This document shows positions 23,179 to 35,034 of a DNA stretch of 64,000 nucleotides, in pieces. A program made the position numbers and the translations under genes. Positions within the stretch are counted from its first letter, which is position 1. Each line of letters starts with the position of its first letter. The stretch is from Tetrapyrgos nigripes (taxonomy: Eukaryota; Basidiomycota; Agaricomycetes; Agaricales; Campanellaceae), in contig JAACJM010000032.1 of NCBI GenBank assembly GCA_013368315.1, positions 558,001-622,000 of the forward strand, written 5' to 3'. The notes beneath the pieces were generated by a model that ran no database searches, was not told the origin of the DNA, and saw nothing but the letters and a program-made list of their open reading frames with translations.

Positions 23179-23952
23179 ATGCCTGTCGAGCTGCAAGGAA
23201 GTTGTCACTGCGGTGCTGTGAGATTCAAGTTGCAGTCCAGTACGCCTGTTCCGTACCAAGTTTGTACTGTCATATTTTATGCTAGCTCAACGATGCTAAT
23301 CCTATGTGATTTCCAGCTCTGTACTTGCTCCATCTGCCGTAAAGTTGGCGGAGTGGGAGGATCCATAAACCTTGGCGGCTTCGCGAATACACTGGAGATT
23401 TTGAAAGGAAAGGAGCATATTAGGTATGTCTCTAGTATACTCGCAATCTTAGGTGTCCATTCACTCGCTCAAATCTTCCACCTCAAGTGTCTACAAAGCC
23501 GTCATGGAACGTGACACCCCTAAAGAACACATCGTCAATTCTGAGCGCAACTTCTGTTCAAAATGCTCCAGCATGTTGTGGTTGTTTGATTCTACGTGGT
23601 AGGTTGAACTCAGTATTACAGAAGCACGTGTATCGGTATTCAAAGCCCGCACTTGCAGGCCCGAGTTAATCCACCCCTTCGCTTCAGTGATTGATAATCC
23701 CGAGCTGCAAACGCCCGATACGATGGTGAGTGAAATCTTCCTTGCTATTCATCTCCATCTGGTTCTCCGATGACCTTTTCGTGACGAATTTTGTAATTGC
23801 TCATCCTTTTTTGACTTCGATAGGTCGTTGTCAAGTCAAACTCTAAACCTGACTACGTCCGTCTTCCGGAAGGCAAGAAGGAGGTGTACGAAAACTATGG
23901 CCCCCACTCCATAGAGGAATGGCACAAGAAGAATGGTGTGTACGCGGAGTAG
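23179..23952 (+). CDS. GFA-domain (CENP-V/GFA) zinc protein
   Basis: ATG 23179 gives MPVELQGSCHCGAVRFKL, the classical GFA opening with the first Cys pair (CHCG). After an intron the second set CTCSICRKVG follows, then GFANTLEILKGKE, and after another intron FCSKCSSMLWLF with the third pair. Further exons give HPFASVIDNPELQ and DYVRLPEGKKEVYENYGPHSIEEWHKKNGVY to the stop at 23952. The spacing suits the zinc-binding fold of glutathione-dependent formaldehyde-activating enzyme relatives. Most fungal members have no proven reaction, so glutathione-adduct chemistry is an inference from the family. Confidence 0.88.
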
Positions 23953-24750
23953 AAAGATAATCAATGATGGGCTTTAGCCAGTACGCGGCCCTGCTACATG
24001 CTCTTCTCGTCGCTGGAAAATTCGGGCTAGTATGGCCGAGTCTTATTCTGACATAGTTTGATCTTTCAGTGGCGATACTACAATATAATTGAATCCAGTT
24101 ATTAAATGTTCAAAACGCATTTCTGCAACGGTTTCACTGTATTAGCTTCAAATCTCTGTTCATAGGACAATATCAAGGATGTTGTGCCAAGAGAGAGGTT
24201 TCTGAACTAATACCTTTTAAACTTGTCTTGATGGAACGAATGCCCTACCGCCTTCTGTGTAAGTGTCGTGTTTCGACTCGGAAAGTCTCTACAGGCGGCT
24301 ACGTGTAGGGCGACTACCTTGCCCTTGTGATATCATATCATTGTGACTACACAAAGCCACCCCGCCGGGTCCTGAAGGGGCCACTTGGCGTGTATCTATC
24401 TATCCGGCCACCAATTTGACTTCTGCACACTGCCAGCCCAAGGATCTTCCAAGGGAGTAAATGCATCCGACACTTGTCCCAAAAAGCGTCCAGTTGATTG
24501 ATTATAGAGGTGACCAGCCCTTCCCACTTGCAGCTGACAATGGTAGCAAGACAATAGCCGCTAAATTTTTCCCATGCATGATCAATACCCGAAACATTCC
24601 TCTTGCTGTCCAGCGTACGGCCGACTATAAGTATTTCATAGTGTGTCAAGTTCCGCCTTGGAACATCATATACTCTAAAAGGAGTCGTCTGGTCTTTATC
24701 TCTCGCTTCTTTCGTTTTCTCGCCCATCGCGTATTGTTCAGGAAATTGGG
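23953..24750. other. Intergenic, upstream of the split chitin deacetylase
   Basis: About 800 bp without recognisable coding content. A weak TATA-like patch (ATATACTCTAAAAGG) lies near 24667-24682. Confidence 0.45.
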
Positions 24751-27070
24751 ATGATCCACCTTACCTTAGCTCTACCTCTACTAGCTCTCAGCTTGACCTA
24801 CTTTTCGCCGACTTGGGCTGTTCCTGCTGAACCAATACTATTCGTAACCTAGAAGTGATAGGAAAAATGTCAATGAATTAAAACTTTCGCAAATCTGTAC
24901 TGTTGTCCGAGAAAATTTACACAACTCGAGTCTATGATATAAACCTTCAGTTTATCAAACTTAGAGGGTTTTCCGAAGGATGTGGATACAAGCCGTGGAG
25001 GGCCGATGAGGGACGTTTTGTGACGGCGTATTGGCGGGGAAGTGATATATGTCACAGGTGTGACACATCGCCGCGTCAAAGATTTGCCGATGTGCTGAGC
25101 CTCTCATCTCCTAAACTGAGGTCGCAAATGCATGAAAAGACTGATACAACGACTCTTATTGCATTCTACTGTAGTTATTTACTGTCATTTCTGTGGCCGA
25201 GCTGGGCCCTGCCCACCTCAGTGAAGGGTGAAGGTGCAGCAGGTTGACGGCGGCGAAGAAAAGAAGCGACACTGAAGCTTCTGACGCGTCGAGCGGAGTT
25301 TGAAATGCTTCATGCCGAGAAATTTGAGATTTCGACTCGTTCGCTGAGTAGGTACTCAAAACTCTTTAGATTTGACCATAAAAAGTAGTCATAAAGATAC
25401 AAATGCCCATCATAATGTACTAGAACAAGCCTTGAATATTTTCCTCAGAGGAATACTGCGTTCTAAATTTTTTCACTTCTGTCACGCTCGCGGAAATGCA
25501 GTTTTTCCGTCGTTTTCAGCCCATGGCAAACGTCTCGGTGAAGATCTGGTAAATCTGGTTACATATACATCCAGATAATGTATCAAGATATCTACTGTAT
25601 AAGTTCTATGAAGGGAGATGGGGGAGGAACGAAGATATGAACAGATTTCCTCAGAATCTATCACTTCTAGGGTCCATATCACTTCTAGGTCACGAATAGT
25701 AACCTATGGGAAGCGCCAGTTGGCCCAAGTTATCACTTCCTGCTCTAACACGAATACAGTCGCGCTAACTTTCGTAAGTACAATCTCTGTCTAGTACCAG
25801 CAAAGCATACAGAAGCTCATCAGGGTTTTCACCTCTCTGTTAGGATGATGGGCCGTACAGCTATGGGTACGCCAGGTCTTCCCTCTTCGTATTTCACCGA
25901 CCTTGTACGCTGACATAGTTATGAACTCGTCGACCTCCTCGATCGAAATGGGATCAAGGGGACGTTTTTCTATAGCATGTTTGCGTCTTCTCATTCGTTG
26001 CAACACGTTGAATAACTCTTCCTCAGATGGAAATAACTGTGATTTAAAACCACTGCCATGAGTTTACTCGTTTCATCTGAAATTCCTTCTACAGGGCGCT
26101 GCATTTACGATTCCGATATGCAGGACGTCGTCAAGTATGTTTATAACCATGGGCATCAGCTCGCATCGCACACATGGCATCACTGGGATTTGACTACGCT
26201 TTCCTGGGATCAAGGTGCGTATAAAGGTCTCCCTCACTTGGTTGTTCAGTGTCGTCTGATGTCTTCTCTGCGATAGTCCATGACGAAATGTGGCGCGTCG
26301 AACGTCAGTCCTTCATATCCAATCGCTTTAATCTTTTGGTAAGACGTCTTCTGAATCCTTTCCTCCAGAGGCTTTGCAGCGAATTGTTGGAGTCACTCCT
26401 GCTGTGATGCGCCCTCGTGCGTATTCTACTTTCGACATGATTCTAAACCTTCTGAATCTCTCCCTCTCATCAACTAGCATACGGCAAATACAACAACTTG
26501 GTTCGCCAGGTTTCCGCAAACCGAGGTCAGACCATCATCACTTGGGATTTGGAGTCTGTCTTCCTTTACTCTCTCAGTTTTAATCTGCTCACGGCTAGAC
26601 ATCTTCCTCTGCACTTATACATTCCTGAATAGTTCCGGAGATTCAAGCGGCTATAGCGTTCAGCAAAGTGAAGCACAGTACAGCAGTCTCGTTAACAGAC
26701 ACCCGAACACTTGTATCGCGCTTAATCATGAGACGAAAGGTTCGTTTCTTGACTCTTTTTTCATAGTAATGATGCTGACCCCCATAATGTAGAAAGCACC
26801 GTGTGAGTACACATCGCAGTATCTCTATATTCTATTCACGTCTTCCACTTCCATAGCCGTGAAGTGATCCCCTATGCCATCGAGCAATTGAGAAATGCAG
26901 GATATCAATTTGCAACAGTCGCTGAATGCCTCAATATGCCTGCGTATCAGCGCGTTGAAGACGCTCAGACTCCCGATGTAAGTGGTCAAGTTTTCTTTCA
27001 TTCGATGGATCGGCATATTGACTCTCTCTTTCATCCATTCATCATTCAGGGGAGTTGGACTTGCTCATGA
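24751..27070 (+). pseudogene. Chitin deacetylase (CE4) split by a transposable element
   Basis: ATG 24751 gives a signal peptide (MIHLTLALPLLALSLTY) up to AVPAEPI; the 862 bp element then brings in a stop at 24852. After the element the frame resumes as TYGKRQLAQVITSCSNT, NTVALTF, and over introns DDGPYSYG, YELVDLLDRNGIKGTFFY, NGNNWRCIYDSD, GHQLASHTWHHWDLTTLSWDQ, GVTPAVMRP, YGKYNNLVRQV, NRGQTIITWDL and GYQFATVAECL. The gene closes with GSWTCS. TFDDGP and SHTWHH are the catalytic Asp and metal-binding His motifs of polysaccharide deacetylases. One intron begins with GC instead of GT (near 25974). Apart from the insertion I saw no other lesion. It is the convergent paralogue of the gene at 27268-28799. 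Confidence 0.85.
24838..25699. mobile_element. 862 bp TIR element with TA target duplication (Tc1/mariner-type, non-autonomous)
   Basis: The left end begins CTATTCGTAACCTAGAAGTG and the right end, read in reverse, begins CTATTCGTGACCTAGAAGTG; the inverted repeats match at 22 of 23 positions. TA flanks both ends (24836-24837 and 25700-25701). The box CCTAGAAGTGATA occurs once at the left end and twice at the right end in inverse orientation. No transposase-like frame is present: the longest, 114 residues at 24903-25247, has no DDE motif. It is best seen as a MITE-like, mobilised element. Confidence 0.85.
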
Positions 27071-27267
27071 AGATGTATGTACAAACAAGTAATATCGTAA
27101 CATTGAACTAGCTTCAGGATAGTCGACGAAAGCAGAAATATACATCGTGATTTGTCCATTCGGATAGTACTAGTAATGGAAACAGGCTGATTAAGAGCGT
27201 CAATGAAAAGTCAAATTTCGTCACATATGGTCGTAAAACAGAAGTGTCTTTCCTGATCCATCATCCA

Positions 27268-28799
27268 TCAATTATCATTACAGTTCCAGCTCGCCTATAG
27301 TAAATATGAGATATAAAAAATCAAGGTCAGAACATGCAGCTGTGAACCCTAAAGTCGTGGCAAACGTACATCAGGTGTCTGAGGACTTCCTACACTCTGA
27401 TACGGAGGAAGACCGAGGCAGTCTGCAACTGTAGCAAAGTTGTATCCAGCAGCTTTCAACTGTTGGATGGCGAAGGGCATAACTTGACGGCTGTAGATGG
27501 GGAGTCAAAATTTGAAAAAGGCTGCGATATCCTGTCTCGGCGCATGCCGAAGGGAAGACACTTACACAGTAGTTGCTATGAAGAAACGAAGTAGCATCAG
27601 CAACCTGGGTTTGACGAGAAATTGAAGACAATGTAAGATTTTGAATTACCTTGCGTTTCGTGGTTAAGAGAGATACAGGTGTTGGGGTGTGTGCGAACGA
27701 GACTGCTATAGTCTGCTTCACTTTGTGCAACGGTGGAGCCAGTTGAATCACCATCACTGAATGGTAAAGAACAGAAGGATCTGGTTGAGAAACAGGCACA
27801 TGTCTTAGAATAAATCACTGACTCGAAATCCCAAATGACGACCTTCTGTCCACGGACAGCAGAGGCCTGGCGAACTAAATTATTATAGTTGCCGTACGCT
27901 GTAACGGGTTACACATTAAATTCAGAGGTCAATGAAGATTTTGCTATGACTGAGTCACGCACGAGGACGCATGAATGCTGGATAGGCTCCGACAATCCGT
28001 GTCAGAGCGACTAAAGCGATAAAACAGTGAGGTGAGTCAACAATTTTATTACAGTGAGACGAGACTCACGCTCGACGCGCCACATTTCATCGTGAACTTT
28101 ACGGAGAAGAAACAGAAGCAAATGTTCAGTATTCAACATTCGGGGGAACAGTCCAAGAGCTAGCTTACTTTGATCCCAAGTAAGCGTGGTCAGGTCAAAG
28201 TGATGCCATGTGTGCGATGCAACTTGATGGCCATGATTGTATGCGTATTTGACGTTGGCCATCATGTCAGAGTCGTAAATGCAGCGCCCTATGTTCGAGA
28301 ACAAGAATATGAGTAGATGTAATGCACAATTCAGCTACGTAACTCACAATTATTTCCATCTAGTGGTAGCCGAAGCATGAGATCAGGCTCTATTGGTGTG
28401 TCAGTAATTCAAGACATACTGTAGAAGAACGTTCCCTTGATTCCGTTCTGATCGAGAAGGTCAACGAGTTCCTGTCTGTGTAAGATTGGGATTAGGAGAA
28501 AGAGGACGCAGCCGAATTCAGAGCGAGGAGGAGGTAGCCGATGTCAGAACATTCGAGAACGTACCCATAAATCATCGGACCATCATCCTGAAGAGGAGAT
28601 CAGTTGAATGTACGTGCAGTATTCCCAAGTAATAATCACTAACAAAAGTAAGGGCAACGGTATTTGGTGTAGAGCAAGTAGTGACGACTTGAGCCAACGC
28701 CTGGCGCTTGTCATACACTACCTCAGTGGGAAGAGCTCGAGTCAAGGCTGAGAGACACGTTAGGGCAAGAGTGAGCAAAGGCAGACTGATTGCTGTCAT
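27268..28799 (-). CDS. Chitin deacetylase (CE4 polysaccharide deacetylase)
   Basis: ATG 28799 gives the signal peptide MTAISLPLLTLALTCLSALT, then VVYDKRQALAQVVTTC and NTVALTF. Across introns come DDGPMIYG, QELVDLLDQNGIKGTFFY, NGNNWRCIYDSDMMANV, GHQVASHTWHHFDLTTLTWDQ and later VQQSEADYSSLV, NHETQ, YNFATVADCL and GLPPYQSVGSPQTPD. The last intron leads to ASWNCNDN and TGA at 27268, the usual SW-C ending. The Asp-Asp of TFDDGP and the His pair of SHTWHH are intact. The enzyme turns chitin into chitosan at the fungal wall. It lies tail-to-tail with the disrupted paralogue, 197 bp away. A TATA box is at 28876-28883. Confidence 0.9.
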
Positions 28800-28875
28800 T
28801 TCGGCTTGAACAAGAGTGAAGGGATGCGCCTAGAGCAGAGGGAAGCCCTATGAGTCCTTCCGACAAGTATACTAC

Positions 28876-28883
28876 TTTTTATA
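28876..28883 (-). promoter_or_regulatory. TATA box of the intact chitin deacetylase gene
   Basis: TATAAAAA on the minus strand, about 77 bp upstream of ATG 28799. Confidence 0.55.
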
Positions 28884-28899
28884 CGCAATGTTTAGCTTG

Positions 28900-29990
28900 G
28901 GTTATCCGTGAACTTGCATCCTTTCCGGAGGCGCTCTGGAACTAGTGTGACGGGAAATATAACCTAGTTAGGACACAGTGAATGGTGTTATATGTTTCGT
29001 GTTTCAAGTCTTGACGTCCAGAGAACAAGGGAGAATGAAAGGTGGGTTCGAATTTAGTAAGTCGTATTTCAACTTGGGAATGTGGGGTAAAGCAGCCGCT
29101 GCTAGTCATCCAGAGCAAGAGCTAGAGAAGCAGCCTAGTTTATTCTGGGACGTCCGTGCCTACCTGTCAGTCACTCGTAATGTATATGATTTGAAGTCGA
29201 GGATAACAAGCTCGATACAAGTTGTGAGTCGAGTCTCTTCTAGGTACACATCTCCGATCCCGTTGGAGCTGGAGGGATCTTGAAGACTCGGAGCACTTGA
29301 AGCTGCGGCCCCGACCCAAGCACAGCATGCGGGTTGCGAGCTCTGGTTCGAAATTAAAAATTTGAGGAATTAAGGCGGACTGGCATCGTATTAGGATGCA
29401 CTTCCATTACTTACCATCATTCTTGTACACCGAACTGTCTGTAATCCCCTTTGGATATGAGTTGCCGCAAGTTCTTTAGCTTGACGTCGTACGTATATAC
29501 GTACATCGAGGTCGGATCCTTGGCTGAGCAGCATGGAAAGGGCAGCTGCTGATATATCTGATATACGGTACCGTAAAGACGGAATATCTGTGAAGCGTTC
29601 TTTTCACGGCATATGGGATACTTATTCTAGACAGCGACTGCCATACCTTGCAGCTGATCTACCATGTTCCGCTTCTTTGTGGGCTGGTTCAACAAGAATG
29701 AGAGCATATTCTGGCCAAGGTGGCCAAGGAGAATAACTGGGAGTCTGAGCGCTAGTACGCTTTTCAAGCTCCGAGAAAAAAGAAAAAAGATCCACACATC
29801 CGAGGTACACTGTGTCACTGTGCCTGTACACGTGAGCTTACTGGCAATCAGGATTCAGGTGCCTACAGGCAGCCTCGGTTAGCTTTCTTTCTGGGCCATG
29901 CCAGCAGCACGCCTTCCGTGCTGAGTAACGCAGAGGACGAATAGCTTTCTTCTCGAGTTACTCCACCAGTTTGACCGGAGAACAACTTTT
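28900..29990. other. Intergenic, no gene seen
   Basis: About 1.1 kb between the chitin deacetylase promoter and an MFS gene. Short frames only; none with a recognisable motif. Confidence 0.5.
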
Positions 29991-31942
29991 ATGGCCGAAA
30001 ATTCTACTTCAAATTCACCAACAGGTACTATCAATGACGAAACAGTAGACATAGAAAAGGGTCGTAAAGAGACTTTCGGGAAGGGTAATGCTGCTGCCGA
30101 AAGCATAGAAGAGGGAGTGGAACCAAGTGCTCCAGGGCAATCAAGTCCAGAGGATCAAGAGGGAGAAGATGTGGAATATACGAAGGATTTCGGGATTATT
30201 CCTATCCCAAGTCGACTCCAGTACCATCCAAACAAGTCTTTTCACTTTGGTTTGGTACTGCAGATTGTTTTTGGATTTGCGAGTACCTTTGGTGCGTGTA
30301 TAGATAGCTTCATTCAGCGTATCATTACTCATTCTGCGATGTGTCTAGTTGTTGCGAACTTGTATTACTGCCAACCGATTCTCAGTACGAGGTCGCCTTT
30401 CAGCTAAACTACGTATCAGAATGCTGATTTCTTCATATATGATAGTCCCACTTTCCGAAGCCTTCAATGTGTCCTACTCGCAAGTCTCAATTGTACCAAC
30501 CCTCATCCAAGCTGGATACGCAACTGGTCTTCTTCTTATATCCCCCGCGGGCGACCTGCTACGGCGCAGGCAGCTTATCCTGCTCCTGGTCATTCTGTCA
30601 CTGTCCCTTAGCGTTGGTCTTGCCATTACGAGTTCCTTTCGCGCATTCGAGGTGTTATCCTTTTTTGTTGGCGCCTTTTCTGTCACTCCTCAGATTCTTC
30701 TCCCGCTCGCTGCAGACCTCGCTCCTCCAGCTAAACGCGCATCGGCAATCTCAGTCGTCTTTGCAGGTCTCCTTCTTGGTGTCCTCATAGCTCGAGTCAT
30801 CTCCGGCATAATCGCACAGTACTCATCTTACCACGTCGTCTACTACTTTGCTATTGGAGTCCAAGTCCTCGTTCTCTTCGATATCTATCTTCTGGTCCCA
30901 GATTACCCCAGCAAAAATCGTCATTTGACCTATGTCGAGATAATGTGGACCATGGCTAAATATACCGTCACGGAACCAGTGTTAGTCCAAGCTTGTCTGA
31001 TCAACTTAGCATCAAGTGCTTCGTTCAGTAGCTTTTGGGTTACGTTGACGTTTTTGTTGGGCGGAGATCCCTATAACTACTCGACGTGAGTCTTCTGCTT
31101 TCTTCTTCCTGGCATCCAGCAGAATACTAAACGTGTGGGCTGCTACTCAGGGTTGTGATCGGGCTCTTCGGATTGGTTGGTATTTTTGGGGTCTGCATGG
31201 GACCTGTGGTGGGCAAATTTATTGATACATTGATTCCCTGGTGCGTTTGGATACACCGAGTTCTCCAGCCCTAACTCCGGTTGGCTCTTGTTTCGGACAG
31301 GTATGCTTCACTCCTAGCATGTATCTGCCTTCTCCTCTTCCAAGCAGTCCAAGTCATCGGAAATGGGCTCAATATCTCCGCTGTCATCATCGCGACGTTG
31401 GGATTGGATGTATTTAGGCAAATGTTACAGACAAGTTTAGCAGCGAAGCTATTCAGGTATGTTGGGCTCATTGGCTGTTCCCGGGAGCCGCAATGACAGC
31501 ATGTTGACGATTCTCTTCTCTTCTCCTATCTCCAACGTTGTGATGATCCATCAGCATCAACCCTTCTGCTCGCGCCCGTCTTAACGCAATATACATCCTC
31601 TCTCTTTTCATTGGACAAGTCATGGGAACGTCCGTCGGCACTAAAGTCTTTTTGGAACACGGCTGGCGTGCATGTGCTGGCGTCTCACTTGCGTATGGTG
31701 GATGGCAAATTTTTGCTCTGCTGTTAAGAGGACCGAATTGCGGGAGGTTTACGTGGATTGGATGGGAAGGAGGCTGGGAGGGGAGGATTAGAAAGGTTGA
31801 CAATCAGACGCAGCAGAACGCTAAGGAGAGTGGGAAGAGAGAAACATCTGAGAGTTCCAGGTCTAGGGATGGCAGTGCTGTAGCTGACAGTACTGAAAAA
31901 GACGCTGAGAAGGGAGAAGACGGAGGCCAGCGTCTTCGGTAA
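29991..31942 (+). CDS. MFS transporter with long acidic tails
   Basis: ATG 29991 opens a polar stretch of about 75 residues rich in Glu, Ser and Pro (SAPGQSSPEDQEGEDVEY). Membrane helices start after HPNKSFHFGLV. Exons join to VVANLYYCQPILIPLSEAF, then GYATGLLLISPAGDLLRRRQ (MFS motif A), SFFVGAFSVTPQILLPLAAD, PPAKRASAISVVFAGLLLG, SFSSFWVTLTFLLGG, VVIGLFGLVGIFGVCMGP and NAIYILSLFIGQVMGTSVG. The YCQPIL and PQILLPLAADLAP motifs fit a drug- or sugar-efflux-like MFS branch. A hydrophilic tail of about 45 residues ends QRLR at 31942. Substrate is unknown; function is presumably plasma-membrane efflux or uptake. Confidence 0.87.
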
Positions 31943-32560
31943 TGCTGACGACTAAAGACTCAACGGTTATAATGACGTGCAATGCATATGGATTGGATAC
32001 ACCGGCTCTGAGTACTCTTGGTCGTACATAGCCGTAGACTATAGAAGTTGTATTGCTAATGGTGTGCTGAAGAGGGAGAGCGAAACAAAAATTGAAATAA
32101 AAAGAAAGATTTATCTACAGCCCAAGTCAGTATCGTGTATGACTGGCTTGACAGGGCCTAATAAGATCACTACTAAGAAAATGGTCTCTTGCGCCGCCCA
32201 CTGAAGCAGAATGCAACCCGCAGACCTAATACGTACATATAAAGAATCGAATTATCATACGTGGACAGTCCAGCAAGAAGAGGCATCTTCCGGTACGACG
32301 ACCTTTTTTTCAACGGCGATCACTTCTGACAATGTCATTTATCTAAAAACAGAAGAACGAAAAAAAAAGGAAAGCAAGCAGTGTACAATTGTCTTTCATG
32401 ACCACCATCAGAAAGTCAAGTCACCAGGACTATGTCCTCCCTTGCCGTATTCCACATATAATATAGGGTATACATAGGATTTGTATAGCTATAAGATATG
32501 TGTTATACACTCCAGATTCCAATCCAGACCATGGCTTGATACACGAGTAATACCGATTCC
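31943..32560. other. Intergenic between two converging genes
   Basis: About 620 bp holding the 3' ends of the MFS and NoxA transcripts; no gene seen. Confidence 0.5.
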
Positions 32561-35034
32561 TTAGAAGTTTTCTGTGAAGGTTCAGAAGGTCAGTAAGAGG
32601 TTTTGGTAAAGACAGAGACAAAGGCAAGTAAGGCTAGGAACTTCAACACACCTTTCCCAAAGAAGAACCTCGTCCCGTCAGCCTTCGAGTACTTGTTACT
32701 ATTCACATGCAACATCGAACTCAGCGCCTTGGGTCCACAGAAGAACACACCACAGTCCGTATCAGGGTGACGGGTCGAAATGTTTGAGAACACCTTGTCC
32801 CAGTTCGGACGACCAAAGTGAGTAGGAGCCCTTAACGATGTAATGGTATCCTTCTCAGCACCAACTTCCTGAACGATAATGTTGTTCATATCGTCATCTT
32901 TAATTTTGGCGGTGAGGTAGATGTTGATTTCGATGCGGTTCTGAGTGTCTTGTTCTTCAATAGCGGCGAGAAGCGAGTGGAACCATTCAGCGGCGCCAAA
33001 GTCACGGATGACCCATGTGAAGTAGACCTGAGAAGAAGAGGAAGAACGGACGGACGGACGAGTCAGCGTCAAGCGTACCCGAAATCAGGTAAGTGGTCTA
33101 GAACGCACCTTTGACAACCTAGTCGGCTTTCCGGAATAGTTGAAGTTATTCATTCGATACCAGATCGACTTGAGGATCCTAGAGACAGTGGGAAGAGCAT
33201 GTGGTTAGCAAGGATGTCATCATAAACCGCCATGACGACCATGAGATATCCTATTATAACCATTCACCAACGCGACAGCTCGCTCTCATCCGCCGTTATA
33301 GTCCAAGAAAAGAACGTGTGAAAGAGGAGACGAGTACTCACGACGCAAATGGCGTAACACCGATACCCGCACCAACCAAAAGAACTACTTCGTAGTCCAA
33401 AAAGTCCTCTGACGCACTACCGAAAGGCCCGTCAACCATTACACGAGGAAGGGTCCTGTTGTAGGGAGGGTTGGCATCAGTGCCGATAACCTTGCCTCCT
33501 GCTTCGTCTGTATGGAGACCGGTTAGCTTGAGAGTAGAGATGACATGACGACAAATAGACACCGCACCTTTCTTGCCCCTTTCTTCAAAGTTGCAACCAA
33601 CAGCCTTCGCGAGAGCACCAGTGAAGTCACCGACAACACGAATGTGGACAGAGATGTAGTCTTCTTCGGGAGCACTGCAATACGAAAATAATTTGGCATC
33701 AGTATGATGGTCAACATTGCGCGCTGATGAATGAGCACAGCGTTCTAAAAAGATAGCCCGGAACCGCAGACGTACGCCATTCTGTATCATGGCAATGATG
33801 GCTCGGTTGACCCGGTGTCGCAGAAATGGAAAAGGAAAAAAAGAGCGAAAACACACCTGGTAAGCGTGAAAGGGTGCCACTGGAAGTAGGAAATCTCGGG
33901 ACAGTTGAGGAAAATGTACTGTCCAGCACGAGTCTTGGTCTTCTCCTTCTTGATTTGGAGTTCCATAACTTTGGAAGGGTGCTGAATGACCTTGGAGATG
34001 TAGGTACGATGACGAGACCTGACTTCACGGAGGACACGTTCGCTAATCCAGATAATACCACCGACGAGCCAGTAGCGCTGTAGAGACGCAGGTAAGCGCA
34101 AGAAATTTTCAGAAATAATCCTTGACTCACCCAGAAGACACCGATAGTGTTGAAGGAGCAGAAGGGAGGTCTGTCTGGCTGAATCATGCAGAACATACCG
34201 TGCAATTGCCAGTTGATGAAGAAGACGATGAAGAGGTGGTGAGTGTACCAGAACCTCTCAAAGTTGGCCCTTCTCTTGTCCTCTCTCGCATACCAAACCA
34301 TCACTCCAAGGGCAGCCCACATAATCCAACCAGTAACAGCGGGTCCGGCCTCAACACACAGCAAGAAGAAGTTCTTGACTCGCTGACCCGTGCTGTCACC
34401 AGAGTCAATAGCGAGCCTGATGACATTGACAATGTGGGCAATAGTGTGGACGAGGGACCAGATGACGATGGACCAACCAACAGATTTGTGGAAGGTGATG
34501 TTCTTGTCGAAGGGAATCACAGTCCCAAGAGGTGTGCGACGCATGATAGAGATGAAGTTGCGGCAAACGGGCAGCAGGATGAAAATAACGTCCACATGGC
34601 AAAGCAGCGCAGAGGCACGAGCGATAGCTGGAAAATGAATGAAAAATTAGAGGTATCTCTGGATGAAAAGTACGGTACTTACTGAATCCAAGTCCAAACA
34701 CCTTTCTCGAATTGTTTAAATTGTCCTTGAGCTGGTAGTGCAAGAAGCCCAGGATACCAACGAGAATATGCAGGATGATAAAGATAACAAAGAAGAGCTG
34801 CCTTCCACCCTCGTTGATCATCCAGACCTTCCACCGCGAAAGAACGTTAGGGCGAGCAGCATTCTGGCTATTCATGCTCGCGGTCGTGAGAGTCCTCTGG
34901 AGGCCTTGAAGCCTAAACCTCTCCGTCTTGTTGCGCTGCAAATGAGCACCTCCCCCAGAAACGTTGAGATCGGGATGGTCCATGAGGTGATTACGACCAC
35001 TGGGATCCCCGAACTTTGTATCCACGAAGTCCAT
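32561..35034 (-). CDS. noxA: NADPH oxidase A (NoxA/Nox1), superoxide-generating
   Basis: ATG 35034 ([16 protein letters not shown]) begins a chain of about nine exons. Membrane helices carry the haem-binding histidines in [26 protein letters not shown] and [19 protein letters not shown]. Then follow the FAD site (WHPFTLT), [11 protein letters not shown], the NADPH-binding [29 protein letters not shown] and [12 protein letters not shown]. The last exon holds only the end of the protein (ENF, TAA at 32561), typical for fungal Nox. The enzyme passes electrons from NADPH to oxygen at membranes to make superoxide, with NoxR and Rac, and is needed for fruiting-body and hyphal differentiation in studied fungi. 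All visible key residues are present. Confidence 0.95.

Noticed and set aside
24903..25247. 114-residue frame inside the TA-flanked element as a possible transposase
   Set aside because: No DDE/D residues in usual context and no DNA-binding domain; the length is too small for a transposase.
29040..29360. GGTTCGAA-type words as possible tRNA B-boxes
   Set aside because: No matching A-box, acceptor stem or anticodon arm could be folded around them.
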